Assembly (NCBI GenBank): GCA_023392795.1
Contig: JAEWNJ010000011.1
Location: 1 to 23,659 of the forward strand
Length of the DNA stretch: 23,659 bases
DNA from: Candidatus Cloacimonadota bacterium
GTDB taxonomy: Bacteria > Cloacimonadota > Cloacimonadia > Cloacimonadales > Cloacimonadaceae
Reading direction: 5' to 3'
In this document: one piece after another, positions 1 to 7,241 of the stretch
How positions within the stretch are numbered: the stretch's first letter is position 1
Layout: every line of letters begins with the position of its first letter
The notes under the pieces: generated by a model
Seen by the model: only the letters and a program-made list of their open reading frames with translations
What the model was told of the DNA's origin: nothing
Database searches by the model: none
Made by a program: the position numbers and the translations under genes

Positions 1-985
1 GAGTGTAGCTATTGGCAGTCAGAAGATCCAGGTTTTGTACGATATTGGTGGGGGGATTGTTGGTCCCGAAGTTCAGGCGGAAACCATCAGGCAGACCGCC
101 GCCGGAGAACCAATTCAGAGTGGCGAAGGGAGAAACAAGGGTCGCTCCATCTGCCGGTGAAACGATGTTGGCAGGATTCGGAGCAGCATTGGCCACGGGG
201 TATGTGAAGGTGAAGGTGAGTCCGCTGGCGGGATAATTCACGTCATTCAGAATCACGTACTGATTGTTTGCCGAGGCTGCCGTGGTGGCATTCCAGGCAC
301 CATCGCCCTGACGGGCGTTAAAGTCCGTGGCATCTGGTCCGCGCAGGCCAACCTGCATATTGCCATTGGTGGTGTTGGCAGTGATGCTGCCATATACGAT
401 GGCGACGCTATTGGAAGTTTCATTCAGACGAATTTGAAAGTTTAGCAGGTCACCGGTACCGCTGGTACCGTATTTCTTGTAGTTTTCAAACTGGACAACG
501 CAGACCCGGTTGGGTGCGGTGCCGATGGTTTCCACCCGCAGCGTGGCACCGGCCTGAGCCTGAAGGTCTCTGGCCATGGCGGCGATCCTGTTGTACAAGA
601 CGGGGGGATCGATCGCCGTTGTGCTGGCAATGGGGGTATAAGCTGAGCTCGAAGCGATGTTCACCGAAGGGGTGAGCGCTGATTGGCCCAGGGAGATCCA
701 GCCGTTGTTATTGACGGCCAGACGGTCGAAAGAGGCACCGTTGAACATGAAATCAAAGCCGATTGGTATTCCGGGCCCTGTGGTTACTGTGCTTCCAGCA
801 GGGACATCAGGATCTACGAATCGTTGATCGTCAGATGTTTCTGTGCCTAACAGAATGCCACCCGAGATGGGGGTGTATGTGCCCATTGTAGTGGTAAAAC
901 CATATTCCGCGGTTTGCGCGAAACCAGGAATGATTCCCCAGGCTAAAAGGGCAATAAGTAGCGTCAAAAGCATACTTCGTTTCAT
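1..985 (-). CDS. Secreted beta-rich/fibronectin-like domain protein, N-terminal part (C-terminus off the left edge)
   Basis: Reading the minus strand from the ATG at 985, the frame stays open to position 1 (328 codons) and has no stop in the window, so the gene is truncated by the left edge. Residues 1-23 form a signal peptide (MKRSM, a hydrophobic stretch, then a GFAQ cleavage site). Residues about 70-240 are rich in Gly, Thr, Asn and Ser and include an IGFDFMFNG...NNNGWISLG segment of a beta-sandwich type common in secreted proteins of Cloacimonadota. From about residue 265 an Ig/Fn3-like module begins (PNPANIVSPADGATLVSP...LNWFSGGG). An AAGGAG ribosome site lies just upstream of the ATG. 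A C-terminal sorting domain would be expected beyond the edge. The exact function is unknown; it is probably exported and cell-surface or extracellular. Confidence 0.82.
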   Translation of the reverse strand, partial: MKRSMLLTLLIALLAWGIIPGFAQTAEYGFTTTMGTYTPISGGILLGTETSDDQRFVDPDVPAGSTVTTGPGIPIGFDFMFNGASFDRLAVNNNGWISLGQSALTPSVNIASSSAYTPIASTTAIDPPVLYNRIAAMARDLQAQAGATLRVETIGTAPNRVCVVQFENYKKYGTSGTGDLLNFQIRLNETSNSVAIVYGSITANTTNGNMQVGLRGPDATDFNARQGDGAWNATTAASANNQYVILNDVNYPASGLTFTFTYPVANAAPNPANIVSPADGATLVSPFATLNWFSGGGLPDGFRLNFGTNNPPTNIVQNLDLLTANSYT

Positions 986-1306
986 TACATTACTCCTTGT
1001 TAGGTATATCATTGTTATTATTATCCCTGTCAGTCGTCGTAAGAATGACGGCATAGACACTTGATACACAGATGATAGCATCCCCCGGCGGCGGATATCA
1101 GAGCTTCCGGGGTCCTCGTGGAGGAATTGCCGCTATCAGGATATGCCAGAATGAAGCCAAAATCACAAAAAAGTGTGAAGCATGATCATATGCACAAAGA
1201 GTCAATGGTGTGGATTAATATCGTGTTTAGTTTGAAATGACATAATCCTTGCCCAGCCCACCTGCCGAGACGCCCATGTTTGCCTATTAGACGGCGTTTT
1301 TCACTT

Positions 1307-1374
1307 CCTGATCAGGCCACAATCAAGCCTTAACAATTAAGGCTTGATAAAGGTATATCTACAGCTTGATCAAG
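1307..1374. repeat. Palindromic intergenic repeat, copy A
   Basis: The core is a perfect 12-bp inverted repeat, ATCAAGCCTTAA (1322-1333) and TTAAGGCTTGAT (1337-1348), separated by CAA. It is flanked by the 10-bp palindromes CCTGATCAGG (1307-1316) and CTTGATCAAG (1365-1374). A diverged second copy with the same GATCAGG, ATCAAGCCTTA and GCTTGAT blocks lies at 20911-20960. It could be a dispersed element, a protein-binding site or a small structured RNA. The sequence alone does not say which. Confidence 0.6.
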
Positions 1375-1453
1375 AGGCTAAAGTAGCAAACAGGAGACAG
1401 GCCTGACCCATCCAAAGGTGATAGCTCGGTGTGAGGGTGTGTAGCAGGGGAAA

Positions 1454-1488
1454 AGAAGGTGTCATGCCAGCTTGACATGACACCTTTT
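1454..1488 (-). terminator. Rho-independent terminator of the M14 carboxypeptidase gene
   Basis: A perfect 11-bp stem (AAGGTGTCATG at 1456-1466 and CATGACACCTT at 1476-1486), extendable by two pairs, with a 9-nt loop. It starts 4 nt after the stop codon of the minus-strand gene. On the minus strand the stem is followed by CTTTTCCCC, a short T tract. Confidence 0.75.
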
Positions 1489-1492
1489 GATA

Positions 1493-3832
1493 TTATTTCA
1501 TCAGGATCATTTTGCGCTGCAGCTGCTTTTCAGCAGTCTTCAGGCGGTAGAGATATACTCCACTCGCTACAGCGTTGCCATTTCGATCCAAGCCGTCAAA
1601 GACGATTTGATGCTTGCCGGCGGGTTGAGATCCCGGCTGGTAACTGCGCACCAATTGTCCTTTGAGGTTATAGATTTCGATGCTCACTTTGCTTGCTGAG
1701 GCAAGGTCGTAAGCAATAGTGGTTTCAGGATTAAATGGGTTGGGAAAATTCTGGTGCAGCATAGCGGAAATGACAGGGGTATCTGTGGCATCTGCATTGG
1801 CTGTGGCGCTTCCGGTCACGATTCTGATGTTGTCCAAAGTCCAGCCCGGATCGGTCAATTCATCGGCAGTGCTGCTATCCTGCAGGCGGAACCTGAGGTA
1901 AATGTGTTGTCCGGAATAGTCCTCCAGATTCACGTATTCGTTTTGCCACCAGTCATAGCGGCCGGATTTGATCCAGAGCTGCGTCCAGGTTTCGCCGTCC
2001 AGGGAAGCTTCCACCCGGACGGGATCGAAATCCCATTCAGTATAAAGATGCGATTCGAAAGTGAGCAGGGGAGAGCTGTTTGAAGGTATGAAGATGGGAT
2101 CCACGGTTTTGATCCAGACATTTGAGTTTTGCAGATAGTTACCGCGTCTGCCCCAACTATCGGTGATGGCATATCCGCTGTTGCTGAGTCCTTCCACTCT
2201 TGCCCAGATGCTGATTCCGTCGGAGGGGTTGTTTTCCCCCACCAATTCCCACTGGGCGGTGCTTTCTTCCCAATCTTCCTCAAAGAGGACATCGACGGGG
2301 CTCAGGTTAAAGTAATGATGATTGGTGCCCGCGTGCAGATTGATCGTACCCAGGTATGGATAATATCCTTCAGCGGTAATCTCGATCTCATATTCGCCTT
2401 CATAACCGTGATAGATGTAATCTCCGGTAACCCAAAGCGTATCCGGCTGGATATCCTTGATGATGATCCGGGCGGGAATACCGGTGCCGTTTGTGTTTAT
2501 GGTGCCGGACATCACAGCATCAGCTTTGCGATCCATGGGGATATTGATGGTTGTCCAGCTATTATTGAGCACTGTGGTACTGGGCAATACCTTGTCCCAA
2601 TAACCTTTCTTGCGGGCAATCACGGTGTATCCGCCCATGGGCAGCGGTTTGAAAAATCTACCCGTATCGGCATTGCTAAGCCGGGGGACAAACCAGGGTG
2701 CATGCTTTTCCTGAATAATGATTTCTGCCTGTATGGGCTCGTTTGTGCTGCTGTCCACCGTGTGTCCGGTGAGCAGTGAATTCGAGGGGACAGCGGTGGA
2801 AAACATCAAGGCACGGTTCATCATCCACCACACCCCGTTGGAAGCACGTTGAACTACGTTTAGCATACCCGCTTCTGAGGGCTGTAGATCCTGGGTTCCT
2901 ACTTCTATGAGCAACTGGATGGTGCCATACTGTTTGTACATCCAGTCGTGAAAAGCCCCTCTGCGGCTGGCATTGGGATAGTTTTCATAGGGGTTGCCGT
3001 TGTCTTTTAATATCTGAGACGCCACACCCTGGCCTATACTCTGGGCAAAGGCCAGATCGGGAGAGGGGCGCGCGTCTTTCCAATTGAATGAATAATATAC
3101 CTTTTCAGAGAAGTTGCCGCTGCGTGAGGAATGCCAGCAAATGCTATAGATGAAGTTCTTCTGATCTGCCAGATTCTTGATGGCCTGGATCTCACTCTCA
3201 CTCATGGGAGCGGGTCCGCGGTAGTAGTCATAGGCTTCCGGATATACGGAAGTCGCCGGTTGATACAGAGTATCGCCATGAACCCAGTTGAAATCAAAGT
3301 TGCGGTTGATATCCACACCGTCGATGTCGTCTCCCCAATCAGAGGCCACATAATCGAAGATGCCGTTGCCGTTGTTGTCGCGTTTGTTCTTCCGGTAGGT
3401 AACGTCCATATTTGAGGTTACCACATTGTGTCCTTCGGGGCTGAGCGTGGGGATCCACCAGCTATCAAGCTGATTGACATACATTGAGTATGGAGCTTGA
3501 TTGCGGAATTCGAGGATCTTTTGGATGTTACTGAGCGTAATCTCCACTCCTAGCACTTCCTCGGCATGTACCTGCCCCACAAAGAGCAAAGCCGGGCGTT
3601 CCCATTGACCCTCTACATCTGCAGAGATTTGCAGGGCATAGATGGGGAGGTTGTCCTGTTGCGTGTAGCCGATGACGTGTACCTTGGCTATATCGGGATA
3701 TGTATCTTCCAGATTGAACAGCAAATCGGTAATCTCAGCATAGCTATGATAGCATTCCGGCAAAGGCGGATAGGCCAGCAAGCCAAGCGGCAAAAGCAAT
3801 GCGAACACTATCGCGATCATATATTTGTGCAT
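1493..3832 (-). CDS. Secreted zinc carboxypeptidase (M14) with regulatory-like domains and C-terminal sorting domain
   Basis: A 779-aa exported metallocarboxypeptidase that would remove C-terminal residues from peptides outside the cell. Residues 1-20 are a signal peptide. The M14 catalytic domain (about 25-345) carries zinc ligands H89 and E92 (VHAEE) and H234 (CWHSS), the substrate-binding Asn/Arg pair in DINRNF (174-179), and catalytic E310 (LLIEVGT). A DNNGNG...WGDDIDG insert (153-172) looks like a calcium-binding acidic loop. Two carboxypeptidase-regulatory-like beta modules follow (about 353-435 and 438-510), then a jelly-roll/MAM-like module (about 515-674), and finally a FlgD-like C-terminal domain (about 693-779, starting HQNFPNPFNPETTIAYDL), the type used as a type IX secretion signal. 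GGAG lies 5 nt before the ATG. Family assignment is firm; the export route is inferred. Confidence 0.93.
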   Translation of the reverse strand: MHKYMIAIVFALLLPLGLLAYPPLPECYHSYAEITDLLFNLEDTYPDIAKVHVIGYTQQDNLPIYALQISADVEGQWERPALLFVGQVHAEEVLGVEITLSNIQKILEFRNQAPYSMYVNQLDSWWIPTLSPEGHNVVTSNMDVTYRKNKRDNNGNGIFDYVASDWGDDIDGVDINRNFDFNWVHGDTLYQPATSVYPEAYDYYRGPAPMSESEIQAIKNLADQKNFIYSICWHSSRSGNFSEKVYYSFNWKDARPSPDLAFAQSIGQGVASQILKDNGNPYENYPNASRRGAFHDWMYKQYGTIQLLIEVGTQDLQPSEAGMLNVVQRASNGVWWMMNRALMFSTAVPSNSLLTGHTVDSSTNEPIQAEIIIQEKHAPWFVPRLSNADTGRFFKPLPMGGYTVIARKKGYWDKVLPSTTVLNNSWTTINIPMDRKADAVMSGTINTNGTGIPARIIIKDIQPDTLWVTGDYIYHGYEGEYEIEITAEGYYPYLGTINLHAGTNHHYFNLSPVDVLFEEDWEESTAQWELVGENNPSDGISIWARVEGLSNSGYAITDSWGRRGNYLQNSNVWIKTVDPIFIPSNSSPLLTFESHLYTEWDFDPVRVEASLDGETWTQLWIKSGRYDWWQNEYVNLEDYSGQHIYLRFRLQDSSTADELTDPGWTLDNIRIVTGSATANADATDTPVISAMLHQNFPNPFNPETTIAYDLASASKVSIEIYNLKGQLVRSYQPGSQPAGKHQIVFDGLDRNGNAVASGVYLYRLKTAEKQLQRKMILMK

Positions 3833-3848
3833 CTTATCTCCAATTTCG

Positions 3849-3876
3849 ATTATGTATTCATGCGGATGGGATGCAA
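3849..3876 (-). promoter_or_regulatory. Possible promoter of the M14 gene
   Basis: Minus-strand TTGCAT (3876-3871) and CATAAT (3854-3849) with a 16-nt spacer, about 17 nt before the ATG. The -10 is 5/6 and the -35 is only 3/6. The 96-nt gap after the upstream M42 gene would allow either a new start or read-through. Confidence 0.3.
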
Positions 3877-3928
3877 TTTCTGCACCAAAGAGCAGGGTAA
3901 AACCAGCCGCAATATCCGTGTTTAATAG

Positions 3929-4957
3929 CTAAGCTTCCTGCAGATAAGCTTCCAAAAGCTTCAGGGTGGCATCCACAGCTTGAGTGTGCGTACGCTCATA
4001 ACCGTGCGAGGCAAACACACCGGGGCCGATGAGGCCATGGCGGATGTCGTATCCTGCTCTCAGGGCACCTTCCACATCGGATCCGTAATAGGGATAGATG
4101 TCCAAAGCGTACTGCAGATTGAGCTTTTTGGCAATGCTGATCAGGCGGTCGGTGGTATCCCAATCGTAGGGGCCGCCAGAATCCTTGGCGCAAATGGAAA
4201 CCTTGTATTCATCCGTGCCCAGATCGTCTCCCACTGCGCCCATATCCACAGAGATCATTTCCGCGGTATCCTCAGGGAATCCTGATGCCGCACCGTGTCC
4301 GACTTCCTCGTATGTGGTAAAGAGAATCGAGATCTTACGGGCTGGACTCAGAACGCCATCTTTGATCTCTTTGGCGAGCGCGAGCAGCACTCCGGCACTG
4401 GCTTTATCATCCAGATGGCGGCTTTTGATGAATCCCGATGGAGTCAGGATAGTGCGGGAATCCAGTGATACGAAATCGCCGGGGGCTATACCCAATTTCA
4501 AGGTGTCTTCCTTGCTCTTCACGATCTCATCCAGCACGATTTCCATATTGGCGTCGTCGCGTTTGCTGGAACCGGAATCGCTGTAAACATGAGCAGCAGG
4601 GCCATTGATATACACGGTACCGCCATAGGTTTTGCCGTCTCGGGTGTGCACGGTCACGTTCTCGTTTTCGATGTTGTTTTCCGGATATCCGCCAATCTTG
4701 GTGAAGCGCAGTCTGCCATTCCCCTTTACCGCACGCACCATCGCCCCAAGGGTATCCACATGCGCGGCAAGGACGAGGGGATTGCCCACACCGCCGAGAG
4801 TGCAGAGCACTGATCCTTTGCGGGAAAGGCTTGGCTCAAAGCCCAGTTTCTTGAGTTCATCCACCAGGTACCTGGTGGCAAGTTTGGTGAAGCCGCTGGG
4901 GCTGGGGATCTGGCACAGCTTTACGATCTGTTCCACTGCAAAATCGGTGTAATTCAT
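3929..4957 (-). CDS. M42 family aminopeptidase (FrvX/glutamyl aminopeptidase-like)
   Basis: A 342-aa cytoplasmic di-metal aminopeptidase of the M42 family, which usually forms a large tetrahedral dodecamer that trims peptides. Visible metal and catalytic residues are H66 and D68 (AAHVDT), the bridging Asp in HLDDK (D183), the general-base pair E217/E218 (TYEEVG), D238 (SVDMG) and H324 (YERTH). Length is normal. The gene begins 10 nt after the dxr stop, with GGAG 5 nt before its ATG, so it is probably co-transcribed with dxr and the upstream outer-membrane protein gene. Substrate choice (glutamyl, lysyl or general) cannot be read from the sequence. Peptide catabolism fits the other peptidases in the window. 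Confidence 0.93.
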   Translation of the reverse strand: MNYTDFAVEQIVKLCQIPSPSGFTKLATRYLVDELKKLGFEPSLSRKGSVLCTLGGVGNPLVLAAHVDTLGAMVRAVKGNGRLRFTKIGGYPENNIENENVTVHTRDGKTYGGTVYINGPAAHVYSDSGSSKRDDANMEIVLDEIVKSKEDTLKLGIAPGDFVSLDSRTILTPSGFIKSRHLDDKASAGVLLALAKEIKDGVLSPARKISILFTTYEEVGHGAASGFPEDTAEMISVDMGAVGDDLGTDEYKVSICAKDSGGPYDWDTTDRLISIAKKLNLQYALDIYPYYGSDVEGALRAGYDIRHGLIGPGVFASHGYERTHTQAVDATLKLLEAYLQEA

Positions 4958-4967
4958 TGTATCTCCA

Positions 4968-6116
4968 TTAGTTCATAATTTCAAGAGTTCTGGCATGGTA
5001 ATATGTATTGGCTTCTAAAATGGCGTCTAGGTCTGGTTCCGGGATCTGTTGCGCGATGGACAGCGTTGCTTCCGCAGCCCGGACAATGTCGGTGAACAGG
5101 ATTTTCTCGCTCAGAAAGCACTTTATAGCGGCTTCCACTGCGGCATTGATCACAGTGGGCATGATTCCTCCCGCTCTAGCCGCTTCCAAAGCCAAGTAAA
5201 ACAGGGGATAACGCTGGGGGTCGATGCCCTCGAAGCTGAGGTGAGCGTGTTTCAAAAGATCAGTATGCACCAGCTCAGAGTGATAGCGAGCGGGATGGCT
5301 CAGGGCGTATAAGATGGGGATCTTCATATCAGGGAAACCCATTTGCGCCAAGTGCGAACCATCGATGAATTCCACTATGGAGTGGATCACGGATTGGGGG
5401 TGGATGATGGCTTCAATGCGCTCATAGGGCATATCGAAGAGCCAGTGCGCTTCCATCACTTCCAGGGCTTTATTGAACATAGTGGCGCTGTCCAGAGTCA
5501 CTTTTGCGCCCATATCCCAATTGGGATGTTTCAGCGCCATTGCCGGAGTGATCGCCTGGAAATCTTTCAGGGGGAGGGTCCTGAAGGCGCCCCCTGACGC
5601 GGTGATGATCAGTTTTCGGATCTGTGAATCGGGATGACTGCCGATAGCCTGAAAGAGGGCGCTGTGTTCACTGTCCACGGGAGTGATCTTGCCGCGTTTA
5701 TTCAGCTTCGCCACGAGGTGACCGCCCATCACCAGGGATTCCTTATTCGCCAGGGCCAGGATCCGATCACTCTGCAAGATGGCAAAGGTGGCCTCAATGC
5801 CGGCGGAACCGCCGATTGCATTCAGTCCGATGTCATAATCCTCATCCCTCAGCAGTCTGATCAGTTCATTTGAGCCGAAATATATGTGCAGATCAGGATT
5901 ATCGTTCTTTAGTCTTTGCTGCATGACAGGTTCGCTGATGCCGGAAAATACTATCTTTGGGATCCCGAATTCCCGGGCCAGGGGGATCAATTTGCCATGG
6001 TTTTGACATGCGGCAGCGAGGCTGATCTGTAGAAAGTCCCGCTGTTCCCTCACCACTTCAAAGGTGGATGTCCCGATCGATCCAGTCGCGCCCAGAAGGG
6101 CGATCTTTTTTACCAT
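4968..6116 (-). CDS. dxr: 1-deoxy-D-xylulose 5-phosphate reductoisomerase
   Basis: A 382-aa enzyme that converts DXP to 2-C-methyl-D-erythritol 4-phosphate with NADPH, the committed step of the non-mevalonate isoprenoid pathway, in the cytoplasm. The N-terminal dinucleotide fold has GATGSIG (9-15). NKES (124-127), PVDSEHSA with metal ligands D148 and E150, ASGGAFR (173-179), HPNWDMGAKVTLDSATM (197-213) and the third metal ligand E219 (NKALEVME) are all intact. Length matches the family. Its ATG lies inside the end of the upstream gene (7-nt overlap, ATGGTAA) and I see no Shine-Dalgarno sequence: the bases just before it read CCTCCTTTAG, the complement of one. Translation is therefore probably coupled to the upstream outer-membrane protein gene. 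Confidence 0.96.
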   Translation of the reverse strand: MVKKIALLGATGSIGTSTFEVVREQRDFLQISLAAACQNHGKLIPLAREFGIPKIVFSGISEPVMQQRLKNDNPDLHIYFGSNELIRLLRDEDYDIGLNAIGGSAGIEATFAILQSDRILALANKESLVMGGHLVAKLNKRGKITPVDSEHSALFQAIGSHPDSQIRKLIITASGGAFRTLPLKDFQAITPAMALKHPNWDMGAKVTLDSATMFNKALEVMEAHWLFDMPYERIEAIIHPQSVIHSIVEFIDGSHLAQMGFPDMKIPILYALSHPARYHSELVHTDLLKHAHLSFEGIDPQRYPLFYLALEAARAGGIMPTVINAAVEAAIKCFLSEKILFTDIVRAAEATLSIAQQIPEPDLDAILEANTYYHARTLEIMN

Positions 6117-7057
6117 CTAAAGGAGGCTGCCACTCTTTGGGAATGTCCCAGTCCATCATCAGAATTGGCGCGGAAGGCGTAATCCAGACCCCAGTTCCGA
6201 ACGTCCAATCCCATACCGGCGGTGAAGCTATCCACGTCATAACCCGCCATCAATGACAGGGCAGGAATTACTTGCACCAACATCCCGGCGTGCAGATCGG
6301 CGCTGAGCCCGGCACTGCTGAAATTGGAGGCGTCGCCGCGTTCCTCCGGATAGGCCTGAGCGCGGAATGCGAGTGCCAAGGGCAATTGTAACTTTGTGAG
6401 CTTGGTGGCGTAACCCAATTCCATATCCAGATTGGGCATAGCTATCTCGTGTTCGCCGCTTTCCCAGAGGATCTGCGTGCCAAAGAAATCACGCAGATTT
6501 GCACCTGCAGACAGTCCTTTTCCCATGTCCAGAATAGCGCCCAGATCGGCTCCAATGCCATATCCGGAATGCTCTGCCAGGGAGCGGTAAGCCAGTTTCG
6601 GGGTCAGACCCACAGCAACGCGGGAATTCAGGCGGCGGGAAAAACTGCCTGTGATGATGAAATCCTGATTGGTAACCGTCTTCCACACGTAGGGACGGTT
6701 GTCGCCGCTGATTTCGGCGTTTTCATCCTCCAGCTTGGTAAGCTTTACTTTATCCACAGCCAGATGATTGATGCCGAGGGCGAAGTTATTGGCGAAGCGA
6801 AGGGATACCTGGTTTTGCGCGAGCAAGCCTTCAAAATGCTCGCTGCGCATCACTTCCACGCTGTTGATACTGCTGGAAGCCAGAGAGGCTGGATTCCACC
6901 ATCCGGCGGCGTTAAATCCGTGTAGAGTGAGACCAGTATTGCCCATTGCCTGATTTGCCACACCGGGGCTAAAGCTGAAGATCTCGCCAGCGTACTTCGT
7001 GGCGGACAATGCGGAAAGGCTTAGTAGTACTGTGATGATTAGCGGGATGCGTTTCAT
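6110..7057 (-). CDS. PorV/PorQ-like outer-membrane beta-barrel protein (UPF0164 type)
   Basis: A 315-aa protein with a signal peptide (1-19, MKRIPL..SALSA) followed by alternating polar/hydrophobic strands and a C-terminal aromatic residue (ASFRW-stop), as in outer-membrane barrels. The N-terminal block GVANQAMGNTG...AAGWWNPASLA (about 33-62) is the hallmark of the PorV/PorQ/UPF0164 family, long-chain fatty-acid-channel-like barrels. Some members serve type IX secretion (PorV shuttles cargo, PorQ helps anchor it). GGGAGG lies 8 nt before the ATG. The gene overlaps dxr by 7 nt and heads a cluster with dxr and the M42 peptidase. Whether it is a true secretion component or just a barrel of the same family cannot be decided here. 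Confidence 0.78.
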   Translation of the reverse strand: MKRIPLIITVLLSLSALSATKYAGEIFSFSPGVANQAMGNTGLTLHGFNAAGWWNPASLASSSINSVEVMRSEHFEGLLAQNQVSLRFANNFALGINHLAVDKVKLTKLEDENAEISGDNRPYVWKTVTNQDFIITGSFSRRLNSRVAVGLTPKLAYRSLAEHSGYGIGADLGAILDMGKGLSAGANLRDFFGTQILWESGEHEIAMPNLDMELGYATKLTKLQLPLALAFRAQAYPEERGDASNFSSAGLSADLHAGMLVQVIPALSLMAGYDVDSFTAGMGLDVRNWGLDYAFRANSDDGLGHSQRVAASFRW

Positions 7058-7074
7058 ATCTCTTCCTCCCAGAT

Positions 7075-7103
7075 ATTATAATCCGCTTGTGGAAGATAAA
7101 AAG
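7075..7103 (-). promoter_or_regulatory. Possible promoter for the outer-membrane protein-dxr-M42 cluster
   Basis: A perfect TATAAT on the minus strand (7080-7075) with a T-rich CTTTTT at 7103-7098 as a poor -35 (17-nt spacer). The predicted start gives a leader of only about 10 nt that still contains GGGAGG. The cluster might instead be read through from the tRNA. Confidence 0.35.
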
Positions 7104-7109
7104 TAAAAG

Positions 7110-7185
7110 TGGTGGGCCCAGAGGGACTCGAACCCCCAACCATCCGGTTATGAGCCGGAAGCTCTACCAGCTGAGCTATAGGCCC
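7110..7185 (-). tRNA. tRNA with CAT anticodon (elongator Met or Ile2)
   Basis: A 76-nt cloverleaf with encoded CCA. The acceptor stem pairs GGGCCTA with TGGGCCC (one U-G pair). The anticodon arm is TCCGG-CTCATAA-CCGGA with anticodon CAT, and the T arm is GGGGG-TTCGAGT-CCCTC. It lacks the three G-C pairs in the anticodon stem and the 1-72 mismatch of initiator tRNA, so it is not fMet. It could be elongator tRNA-Met or the AUA-reading tRNA-Ile2, whose C34 is modified to lysidine. The two cannot be told apart by anticodon alone. Confidence 0.95.
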
Positions 7186-7200
7186 CATCACTAAGGTATC

Positions 7201-7230
7201 CATATCTTTTCACCGAGCGCTTTTTGTCAA
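7201..7230 (-). promoter_or_regulatory. Probable promoter of the tRNA gene
   Basis: A perfect minus-strand TTGACA (7230-7225), 11 nt after the leuS stop codon, with a GATATG -10 (7206-7201) at 18-nt spacing. The predicted start is about 9 nt before the mature tRNA 5' end. The -10 match is weak. Confidence 0.4.
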
Positions 7231-7241
7231 GCGGAATGTGC

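Larger units (their letters stand above)
986..1492. other. Non-coding interval between two minus-strand genes
   Basis: About 500 bases with no convincing gene on either strand. It holds the 5' leader of the left-edge gene, a weak CCCCGG/CCGGGG hairpin (1083-1112), a palindrome CCTGATCAGG (1307-1316), a 12-bp inverted repeat (1322-1348), a second palindrome CTTGATCAAG (1365-1374) and the terminator of the carboxypeptidase gene (1454-1488). I could not pick a convincing promoter for the left-edge gene. Confidence 0.6.

Noticed and set aside
2129..2779. A 216-codon plus-strand open frame opposite the M14 peptidase
   Set aside because: No signature and no ribosome site; it is a shadow of the well-supported minus-strand gene.
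7110..7185. Initiator tRNA-fMet
   Set aside because: The first pair is G-C rather than a mismatch and the anticodon stem lacks the three consecutive G-C pairs of initiators.
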